From IMG/VR virus record IMGVR_UViG_3300044733_004699, positions 1-27,299 of that record: a stretch of DNA of 27,299 bases; one strand, given 5' to 3'. Numbering within the stretch: the stretch's first letter is position 1; the number at the start of each line of letters is the position of its first letter. Under the pieces are notes generated by a model that saw only the letters and a program-made list of their open reading frames with translations, did no database searches and was not told the origin of the DNA. This DNA comes from a virus. The position numbers and the translations under genes are program-made. Positions 7,967 through 13,190 of this stretch are shown in pieces.

Positions 7967-8040
7967 GCCCTTGTAGCCCAATAGGAAGAGGCATCTGATT
8001 TAAGCTCAGACAAGTGTCAGTTCAAATCTGACCAAGGGTA
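7967..8040 (+). tRNA. tRNA with UAA anticodon and short (class I) variable loop
   Basis: A complete cloverleaf can be drawn. The acceptor GCCCTTG/CAAGGGT (7 bp, first pair G-U) ends in discriminator A. The D arm has G-G in its loop and a 3-bp stem. The anticodon stem TCTGA/TCAGA is perfect with loop TTTAAGC, giving anticodon UAA (reads UUA, Leu). The variable loop is only 5 nt (CAAGT). The T arm GTCAG/CTGAC is perfect around TTCAAAT. No CCA is encoded. Bacterial tRNA-Leu normally has a long class II variable arm, so the charging identity is doubtful. The last 19 bases overlap the antisense 70-aa gene. Confidence 0.75.
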
Positions 8041-8234
8041 TTTTGTTCTTCTTTGTGAATCCAAGTTTTTAGTTCGTGAACATAAGCCCTGAGTTCTGCT
8101 GCCTTTTTGGCATGCCAAGGGTCTCCATGGAGAAGAAATAATTCAGTGTGATTATCAATGGCTTTCAATAAATTATGAATGGGCGCGTTCCATTTGCAGC
8201 GAATGGGGGTGTCAAACGTCCTGCGCTCGCCCAC
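8022..8234 (-). CDS. Small basic protein of unknown function
   Basis: A 70-residue protein from a GTG start, rich in His, Lys and Trp. It has the segment HGDPWHAKKAAELRAYVHELKTWI, a predicted amphipathic helix; no family is recognised. It follows the HNH gene and its terminator on the same strand. Its 3' end overlaps the tRNA on the opposite strand by 19 bp. No Shine-Dalgarno site precedes the GTG. The composition is protein-like, which is the main support. Confidence 0.55.
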   Translation of the reverse strand: MGERRTFDTPIRCKWNAPIHNLLKAIDNHTELFLLHGDPWHAKKAAELRAYVHELKTWIHKEEQNTLGQI

Positions 8235-8299
8235 GGCTTTTGAAGAAGTCTTTAATCAACTCTAGACAAGAAAGACGGGGCTTTCTATGCGGGAAAAGC

Positions 8300-8331
8300 G
8301 GGGCTTCCGATGTAGCAATAGCGGAAGCCCC
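8300..8331 (-). terminator. Rho-independent-type terminator after the HNH gene
   Basis: GGGGCTTCCG and CGGAAGCCCC form a perfect 10-bp stem around a 12-base loop, 6 bp past the HNH stop codon. On the minus strand it is followed by GCTTTTCCC, a short U run. It is probably the original nrdB terminator if the HNH gene is an insertion (see findings). Confidence 0.7.
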
Positions 8332-8337
8332 ACAGCG

Positions 8338-8979
8338 TCAAGAGCCGTAGGAAGGAAGATTTACGTTGGCGATTTCCCATAGCGGCACAGGAGATAGCGT
8401 GTTCCACGCTGTTTGTTTGTATTTGGCGCTGGATATGCTAGAAGGAGCGACTCCCCACTCTTCGGCCAGGTCTTCCCTCAACCCTCGCAGTGAGCGTAGG
8501 TCAGGAAGTCGCCTCAACACTCTTACTTGATACTCATTTAAGATGGCGCCCCCGACTGGTCCTCTCTTGCGATTGCTTCTGCCATCAATGTAACGGGGAT
8601 GAGAGCCTCTATTGCGAACGCAATCTTCTAGATTTTCCAAGTGATTGCCCCACCTTAAGTTTTCTGGCATATTATTTGTATGAATGTCGTCATAATGCAA
8701 TACTAAATTTTTCCCTTCTGGAGGCAAGCCATGAAAAGCCAGGCAAATTAAACGAGCGACTGTGAATCTTTTTGTCTTTCCTTCTTTAGAAAGCATGACA
8801 GAATGACGGCCGCTATCTTTATTGATATTTGGGGACAATTGTCTCCCCCTGAATGTGCGCGTGCGCTGCTTCTGATTTCGCTCATCTAAAACAGTCCTGT
8901 CTACAGATCTAATATTACCCAAGCTTGAGGCTTCGTATAAATTTTCGTAGCCAGGAATAGGTTTCCAGATTTCTTCCAT
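8338..8979 (-). CDS. NUMOD4/HNH homing endonuclease with a NrdB-like C-terminal tail
   Basis: From the ATG at 8979 the protein has 213 residues. It begins with a NUMOD4 DNA-binding motif (EEIWKPIPGYENLYEASS, GNIRSVDR). An HNH core follows, with VLHYDDIHTNNMPENLRWG supplying His, Asn and Asn/His positions. A C-terminal helix-turn-helix (LREDLAEEWGVAPSSISSAK) completes the usual free-standing phage homing endonuclease plan. The protein ends NVNLPSYGS, nearly the same as the C-terminus of NrdB (NVNLPCYG) encoded just upstream. The frame stays open to 9030, but that extension runs through the nrdB terminator, so the ATG right after its U-run is preferred; no ribosome-binding site is seen. Its target is probably the nrdB 3' end. 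Confidence 0.85.
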   Translation of the reverse strand: MEEIWKPIPGYENLYEASSLGNIRSVDRTVLDERNQKQRTRTFRGRQLSPNINKDSGRHSVMLSKEGKTKRFTVARLICLAFHGLPPEGKNLVLHYDDIHTNNMPENLRWGNHLENLEDCVRNRGSHPRYIDGRSNRKRGPVGGAILNEYQVRVLRRLPDLRSLRGLREDLAEEWGVAPSSISSAKYKQTAWNTLSPVPLWEIANVNLPSYGS

Positions 8980-9005
8980 AAAAAAAACGGGGTGGTTAAC
9001 CCCGT
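8980..9005 (-). terminator. Strong intrinsic terminator after nrdB
   Basis: On the minus strand ACGGGGT and ACCCCGT form a perfect 7-bp stem with a 5-base loop, followed by eight U residues. It lies 28 bp after the nrdB stop, and its U-run ends at the HNH start codon. It would shield the HNH gene from nrd transcription. Confidence 0.85.
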
Positions 9006-9033
9006 AATCATAGCATAAGAAGGGAATCAAATG

Positions 9034-9768
9034 TCAACCATAGCATGGAAGATTTACGTTTGAACTTTCAAAGAACGCGATTTGACGGCTACGACGGGAG
9101 TCTTCCATGCCAGAAGCCTTTCCTTCCCAGAACAGGCGCTCAGAGCGCTGCATCCAAGCGTTTTTGTCGAGCCATTGATCATCGCTCTTGCCCAAGTGCT
9201 CAAACAGCCAGCCAGCAGTGGCAATGCGCAGCTTATTAAGGCTTTCCGTTTCCGTTTCGCCCAGTTCCTTGGCCACCAAACCATGAACGCCACAATGCAC
9301 TTGCTCGTCACGGCTAATGTCTGCTGACACCGTGCGCATGCCGATGTTGCCATTGAAGCGGAAGAACGGCAGGGCAACGAAGAAGATAGAACGCTCAATA
9401 ATGGACACTTTATGAATTGGATGGGCGGGGTGCTCCATCCACACCTTCAAGATGTTTTGCACTTCTCGCTCTGCCTTCTCGTCAGTGCCATAGGCGGCAG
9501 CAACATAGTTCAGCGCTTCATCATGACGCTCTTCATCCTTCTGGTTGGAGCGCAACGCCTCAATGATGCCAGGAGTGGAAGGCAGTTCCTTCTGTAAGCC
9601 TTGCTCAAGCAAGTCCTTCACGGGCAGTTCAAGGTGGCGCAAAGCAATGGTCTTGAAAAGCGTGGATTCAGCGCCTTCCTTCACAGGCGAATTGTCCACT
9701 GGCGTGGCTTGCCAGGGGCGCTTCTTGGCGATCATTGCTGAATAGGGGCTCTTTTCAAGGACGGTCAT
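9034..9768 (-). CDS. nrdB: Ribonucleotide reductase class I, small (beta) subunit
   Basis: A 244-residue NrdB, short against the usual 320-390. NrdB supplies the oxidising metal cofactor for making dNTPs from NDPs. All six expected metal ligands can be placed: E47, E79 and H82 (EERH), E125 (IIERS), and E155 and H158 (DEQVH). The residue at H82+4, where the radical Tyr sits in E. coli NrdB (H118/Y122), is Leu86, and the nearest Tyr is at +6. This suggests a metal-centred oxidant as in class Ic/Id enzymes rather than a tyrosyl radical. The C-terminus NVNLPCYG would be the NrdA-docking tail. It lies 87 bp downstream of nrdA. Confidence 0.93.
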   Translation of the reverse strand: MTVLEKSPYSAMIAKKRPWQATPVDNSPVKEGAESTLFKTIALRHLELPVKDLLEQGLQKELPSTPGIIEALRSNQKDEERHDEALNYVAAAYGTDEKAEREVQNILKVWMEHPAHPIHKVSIIERSIFFVALPFFRFNGNIGMRTVSADISRDEQVHCGVHGLVAKELGETETESLNKLRIATAGWLFEHLGKSDDQWLDKNAWMQRSERLFWEGKASGMEDSRRSRQIAFFESSNVNLPCYG

Positions 9769-9810
9769 TATTAGAAAGCGCGATGGAAAGGAATGAAAAC
9801 AGACAGAAGA

Positions 9811-9828
9811 GGGCCGTCAAAGCGGCCC
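9811..9828 (-). promoter_or_regulatory. Stem-loop between nrdA and nrdB
   Basis: GGGCCG and CGGCCC pair over a TCAAAG loop in the 87-bp nrdA-nrdB gap. On the minus strand it is followed by CTCTTCTGTCTGTTTTC, a loose pyrimidine tail. It could be a partial terminator or a processing site setting the nrdA:nrdB ratio. No other feature is seen in the gap. Confidence 0.45.
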
Positions 9829-9855
9829 CATCAACAAAAGGAGGAGAAGGATGGG

Positions 9856-11301
9856 TCACTCTGCACATGCAGCGCAGAAACCAGCATCTATGCCACAAGA
9901 GACAGTCTCTCCTAAGGGCTCAGTATCGCTGAGTCCAAACATGGTCTTAAATTCGTCGTCTAAGGCAGCGTAAGCATCATCTTTTCGTTGCGTGTCCGGG
10001 AGAACTTGCAGCGAATAGTAGAGGCTTGTCTGAGGAGATTCTAGCCAATCTTTCAAGAAGGCCTCGTCGTAAATAACAATGTCGCTCCATGAGTTATACG
10101 AATAGCCATGGAAAAGACCAGTGTTTTGATACAGACGTACCAGCTCATCTGCGACCAGTTTGTAATTGTCCCAGCCCACTTCAGCAGCAATTTCCACTTC
10201 CCCATAGTCAAAGCTTTCCACGCCGAAAGTGCCACTATCCCGATCAACTAAACGAGCAATGGGAGGGGCGATTTCAGGGGCTGTCGTAAAGCCTTTGGAA
10301 TCTAAATAGCGGTAGGAGCAAGAGGCTGTAGGAGCAATGCAGAAGGCGCGTTCCATTCCAGCTTCACGAGCCACTTCAGCAGCACCACTAATACCTTGGA
10401 AGATGGCAAATACGGCATTACCCACTGGCTTGTCCATAATTTCATACCAGTCTCGCGGATCTTCTTGATTGAAGGCTTTCAGGGCTTTGCCGAAGTCAGC
10501 ATAAGAAATGCCATGGAGGGAAAGGAAATTAGCAAGCCCAAGCATGCCAAGCCCCACTTGTCTATCAATCACAGAAGGAAGATATTCGCCTGTGGCGCCC
10601 ACGCCCGTTTTGCCATGAAGCTCACAGAGCTGCTCCATGCCCTCCACAAAGGCCCCTGTCACGTCTTCAATGGAGCAGGCGCCCATATTGACATGCTGCA
10701 GCAGGCAGGTGCCACGATGGGGGAGATACACTTCCAGGCAAACATTGGCACGAATGCGCTCGCCTTTTTCGTTGTAGCGAATCTTATTAAGCCAGATGTC
10801 GCCAGTGCCAATGCCTTTAAGGAGAGTATCAATCAGCTCCTTAGAAGAACGTTCAAGGAAATTTTCGTCTACGTTTAGACAACGTTTCACCCATGGAAGT
10901 TCTTGCCTAGAAGCTTGCAGGAAATCAAGCGCATCAGGATGGTCATAATCAAGATGCAATACTACAGCCCCGTTTTTATAGACGCCGCCGCGACGAAGAA
11001 TTTCATTGAGAGTGGAATAAATCTTGCCAAAACTTACAGGACCACTTGCTACAAGCCCTTTGCCATTTTCATGCCCTTTGCCGCGCAAATTAGATAAATG
11101 AACAGCAACTCCTGCACCATTACGCAGACCATGGGAAACAAAGCGCCAAGATGCTTCAATGCCTTCCTCCCCTTCCATTGAATCTTCAACTACAAAAACT
11201 GTGCAAGATACGGGCAAGCGTCCATTGGTATCATCCATCCAATTTTGGACTCTTCCTGTGCGAGCAATCTTGTCTGCCTTGGCTCCTTCCTTCAGCTTCA
11301 T
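9856..11301 (-). CDS. nrdA: Ribonucleotide reductase class I, large (alpha) subunit, short form
   Basis: From the ATG at 11301 this is a 481-residue NrdA, far shorter than the usual 750 or so. It lacks the N-terminal ATP-cone and most of the N-terminal helical domain. The catalytic set is present: a first active-site Cys in LPVSCTVF (33), the N-x-C-x-E motif NVCLE (Cys188), a second redox Cys in GTCLLQHVNMG (199), the phosphate loop APTASCS, and the paired radical-transfer Tyr in SLYYS (428-429). The C-terminal CAAC pair would accept thioredoxin or glutaredoxin electrons. Without the cone, overall dATP feedback should be absent. A frame 12 codons longer exists but would run through a terminator hairpin. 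It pairs with the downstream nrdB. Confidence 0.93.
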   Translation of the reverse strand: MKLKEGAKADKIARTGRVQNWMDDTNGRLPVSCTVFVVEDSMEGEEGIEASWRFVSHGLRNGAGVAVHLSNLRGKGHENGKGLVASGPVSFGKIYSTLNEILRRGGVYKNGAVVLHLDYDHPDALDFLQASRQELPWVKRCLNVDENFLERSSKELIDTLLKGIGTGDIWLNKIRYNEKGERIRANVCLEVYLPHRGTCLLQHVNMGACSIEDVTGAFVEGMEQLCELHGKTGVGATGEYLPSVIDRQVGLGMLGLANFLSLHGISYADFGKALKAFNQEDPRDWYEIMDKPVGNAVFAIFQGISGAAEVAREAGMERAFCIAPTASCSYRYLDSKGFTTAPEIAPPIARLVDRDSGTFGVESFDYGEVEIAAEVGWDNYKLVADELVRLYQNTGLFHGYSYNSWSDIVIYDEAFLKDWLESPQTSLYYSLQVLPDTQRKDDAYAALDDEFKTMFGLSDTEPLGETVSCGIDAGFCAACAE

Positions 11302-11307
11302 GAGACG

Positions 11308-11329
11308 AAAAAGCCCGCTCATGCGGGCT
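11308..11329 (-). terminator. Intrinsic terminator just upstream of nrdA
   Basis: On the minus strand AGCCCGC/GCGGGCT form a perfect 7-bp stem with an ATGA loop and a five-U tail, ending 7 bases before the nrdA ATG. It fits termination of the small-gene transcript upstream. nrdA then needs readthrough or its own promoter, and none is obvious. Confidence 0.75.
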
Positions 11330-11404
11330 GGTGACAACAGGAAAAAGCCTAGCTCAAACTTCCATCGTGCCAGCTTTAATCACAACATCTTTGCACAATT
11401 GGCG

Positions 11405-11593
11405 CTAGTCGCACAGCCCGTCTGGGTCTTCCATGGACTGCTTGTCCCTGGCGAAGAGCATGGCGCTGCTCTTGGTTTTGAAATAGAACGGCTTACCTTC
11501 GTAAGCTACAAACCAAGAAAAATCTGGCCTGGAATGGACCGGCCACACCTTAATGGCTCCCACCATAAAGGGGCTAGGAAGATCATCCCACAT
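11405..11593 (-). CDS. Small aromatic-rich protein of unknown function
   Basis: A 62-residue protein with DFSWFVAYEGKPFYFKTKSS, which reads as a compact beta-rich fold, and an acidic tail. No family is recognised. An AAGGAG lies about 20 bases before the ATG, farther than is ideal. It sits between the 120-aa protein and nrdA on the same strand and is followed by the terminator at 11308-11329. Its place suggests expression with the nrd operon. Confidence 0.6.
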   Translation of the reverse strand: MWDDLPSPFMVGAIKVWPVHSRPDFSWFVAYEGKPFYFKTKSSAMLFARDKQSMEDPDGLCD

Positions 11594-11655
11594 AAAAGCC
11601 CTAAAGAGACTAGCTCCTTAAGGCTAAAGGCTATGGAAAAAGAAAATGGTAGCAA

Positions 11656-12018
11656 TTAGTGCTTTTGCACAATATAAGGCTTAAACAATTTGGTAAGTTC
11701 TTTTTCGCAGTCCTTTTCAGTGTGGTGAATTAACCAATCATAAAACACTTCAAAAATGGCTTCCACTGCACTTTCTGTGTAGTAGGTGCCATCACACTCC
11801 ATGCAACTATCAATGATGGAACACAAGCGGTCATAAATCCATTCTTCCTGCTCTTCCTTCCTTTTTTCTTCTTGCTTAGCAAGCAAATAGCCAAGCGCAG
11901 CAGCAGTCACCTTGTCATTACATAGTTCAAAAGCTTCAAGACGCTCTCGCGCTTCGTCTAAGTCTTCCTTGCAGGCATCCATTGCAATGGAGAAGAGCAG
12001 GGAACTGGCGAAGCTCAT
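11656..12018 (-). CDS. Helical acidic protein of unknown function
   Basis: From the ATG at 12018 this is a 120-residue, strongly charged protein with a coiled-coil-like middle (LLAKQEEKRKEEQEEW) and a Cys/Tyr-rich segment (SCMECDGTYYTESAVEAIF). The frame is open to 12069, but that extension would overlap the preceding gene by 38 bp. The ATG at 12018 leaves a 13-bp gap and is preferred. No family is recognised. It is the second gene of the operon that runs into nrdA. Confidence 0.6.
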   Translation of the reverse strand: MSFASSLLFSIAMDACKEDLDEARERLEAFELCNDKVTAAALGYLLAKQEEKRKEEQEEWIYDRLCSIIDSCMECDGTYYTESAVEAIFEVFYDWLIHHTEKDCEKELTKLFKPYIVQKH

Positions 12019-12031
12019 GGGACACGAGGAA

Positions 12032-12271
12032 CTACCAATCAGGATAGCAGCATGCCGGTGGCGTCTCATCTAAAGATAAGTGCCAATCCAGGAGGTCAAT
12101 TTGATGGCCGCTATGCGCTGCCACGCGTGGACGGTAGAACTGCTCCTTAGGGGGCTTGACCATGGCAGGCAAGTCCCGAATGGTGCGAGGCCATGCTCTT
12201 TCTGAAGAGACGAACACTCTCCAAAAGCTGACGACTGTGGCATAGCCCGTGCGACTGTTGTTATATCCCAT
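12032..12271 (-). CDS. Small basic protein of unknown function, first gene of the nrd operon
   Basis: A 79-residue, Arg/Pro-rich protein (KPPKEQFYRPRVAAHSGHQIDLLDWHL) starting MGYNNSRTGYATVV. No family is recognised. It is the first minus-strand gene after the 900-bp structured intergenic region, so its leader probably contains two of the RNA-like modules at 12467-12610. The ATG follows a pyrimidine-rich stretch (CTTTCCCTTCTCC) instead of a Shine-Dalgarno site, as at several other genes here. Confidence 0.55.
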   Translation of the reverse strand: MGYNNSRTGYATVVSFWRVFVSSERAWPRTIRDLPAMVKPPKEQFYRPRVAAHSGHQIDLLDWHLSLDETPPACCYPDW

Positions 12272-12376
12272 GGTTGCGGAGAAGGGAAAGTAATGCTAAC
12301 AGCGCTTATTTTCCTTGCTTTTGTCTTGATTTGCCAATAAAAGACACTTTCCTAACTGTCACTTCCTTGCTATAGC

Positions 12377-12398
12377 ATGAGTCTCATTTAAGACTCAT
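12377..12398. repeat. 8-bp perfect inverted repeat
   Basis: ATGAGTCT and AGACTCAT pair perfectly around a 6-base loop, about 105 bp before the first nrd-operon gene. It could be a leader hairpin or an operator. No other support is seen. Confidence 0.4.
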
Positions 12399-12466
12399 AA
12401 GATTTAGCTCTACAATAACAATAGGCGTAGCGTGTGCTCCATTACGAGCAGCTTTCAAGCCTCCGC

Positions 12467-12514
12467 GAGCCGCTACGAGCAGGAGCCCCCAAGGCGATAG
12501 ATAACAAGCGGCTC
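12467..12514 (-). ncRNA. RNA-like module A (8-bp stem, inner GCC-UUGGG-GGC hairpin)
   Basis: Read on the minus strand: outer stem GAGCCGCT, 11 nt, inner hairpin GCC-TTGGG-GGC, 10 nt ending GCTCGT, then AGCGGCTC closing the outer stem (8-10/11-11-8 layout, 48 nt). Module B has the same lengths and inner sequence but a different outer stem that still pairs perfectly. That is the pattern expected of a conserved RNA fold. It lies about 200 bp upstream of the nrd operon's first gene, so it would be in the leader. Confidence 0.6.
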
Positions 12515-12562
12515 AGCTCCACCATCCTCCTCTCAACTCCCTTCTTTTAAGAAGCCTTTGCT

Positions 12563-12610
12563 AGGAGCCCTACGAGCTGAGCCCCCAAGGCGGTACATTC
12601 CTGGGCTCCT
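12563..12610 (-). ncRNA. RNA-like module B
   Basis: Read on the minus strand: AGGAGCCC, 11 nt, GCC-TTGGG-GGC, 10 nt ending GCTCGTA, then GGGCTCCT. All segment lengths equal those of module A, while six of the eight outer pairs differ in identity, so the stem is kept and its sequence is not. It stands 48 bp upstream of module A in the same orientation, as a tandem leader element. A self-paired CTTCTT/AAGAAG hairpin lies between them (12541-12554). Confidence 0.6.
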
Positions 12611-12675
12611 TCCTTACCACCTCCTTTCGCTTTCTTCTTTTCTTTTGATCGCCCATATTGTGCGTAGCTATCGCC

Positions 12676-12713
12676 AGTCTTAAAACAGTCTCAAATGAGA
12701 CAATAGTAAGACT
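12676..12713. repeat. Nested stem-loop
   Basis: AGTCTTA (12676-12682) pairs with TAAGACT (12707-12713). Inside, after a symmetric 5+5 internal loop, GTCTC pairs with GAGAC around AAAT. It directly abuts module D, so the two may stack as one structured RNA on the plus strand. Confidence 0.45.
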
Positions 12714-12765
12714 AAGGCCGCATGAATGACGCTCCTGGGGGAGCTACCCTCTCGCAAGCGGCCTT
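12714..12765 (+). ncRNA. RNA-like module D upstream of the 37-aa membrane peptide
   Basis: On the plus strand: AAGGCCGC, 9 nt, hairpin GCTCC-TGGG-GGAGC, 13 nt containing CTCTCGCAA, then GCGGCCTT. The plan matches modules A, B and C: an 8-bp outer stem, a G-rich loop on a short inner hairpin, and a pyrimidine/CG-containing 3' strand. The inner stem here is longer. It ends 9 bp before the ATG of the 37-aa peptide, suiting a cis-acting leader. Confidence 0.5.
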
Positions 12766-12774
12766 CATAAACTC

Positions 12775-12888
12775 ATGCTTCATCCCCTCGCTTCACCAAC
12801 TGATCCTTCCTGGAGCGTAATCATTGCTCTCCTAATCCTCCTTACTTTCGTCCTCCTTGCCATAGCTCTCATCCTGAAAGAACCATAA
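12775..12888 (+). CDS. 37-aa single-span membrane peptide
   Basis: A short frame codes for 37 residues: a 12-residue Pro/Ser-rich N-terminus, a hydrophobic run of about 20 residues from VIIALLILLTF through LLAIALI, and the tail LKEP. A clean membrane span from random DNA at this length is unlikely. Nothing longer is coded on either strand here. It sits 9 bp after module D. It might be a holin-like or host-membrane peptide; a resemblance to small photosystem subunits in size and tail is too weak to call. No Shine-Dalgarno site is seen. Confidence 0.5.
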   Translation: MLHPLASPTDPSWSVIIALLILLTFVLLAIALILKEP

Positions 12889-13150
12889 GACGACGAACAA
12901 TCTTGGTGACCTCACTCCCCATCGTTCAGCTCTAGATCGTTCGGTCAGTGCGCACTGGGAAGTGGCATATGGGGAAAAAATGGATTGAAAATTACGTCGC
13001 TCCTAATTTGGGTATCCCCGACCCCCTGCGATAGAACGCCCGTACTACTGCTCCCTGTAACATTTTGCAACTGATAAGCAATGCTGATAAAAATGTCTTA
13101 TTGAGAACGCCTCTCAATAGGCTAATTGTCTCCCAACCATAGAAAGAAAG
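12889..13150. other. Intergenic stretch with palindromes only
   Basis: No gene is supported. It holds a perfect 12-bp palindrome CAGTGCGCACTG (12946-12957), a direct repeat of ATCGTTC 15 bp apart (12921, 12936), and TATTGAGA/TCTCAATA (13099-13119). The last shares TATTGAGAACG with the Fur-like box at 15211-15220. A 21-codon frame at 12971 is too short to support. Confidence 0.5.
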
Positions 13151-13176
13151 GGGCCCTCACTATAAAGTAAGGGCCC
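13151..13176 (-). terminator. Terminator after the DUF7227-like gene
   Basis: GGGCCCTCACT and AGTAAGGGCCC form an 11-bp stem with one mismatch and an ATAA loop. It lies 14 bp past the stop codon. The minus-strand sequence after it is CCTTTCTTTC, a moderate U tail. Confidence 0.65.
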
Positions 13177-13190
13177 GATCGTTTCGCAGC

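Noticed and set aside
12921-12992. Resemblance to the glutamine (glnA/downstream-peptide) aptamer around ATCGTTC...GGGAAGTGGC
   Set aside because: The required closing GAAGGAACG-type strand and the full three-helix pairing could not be found.
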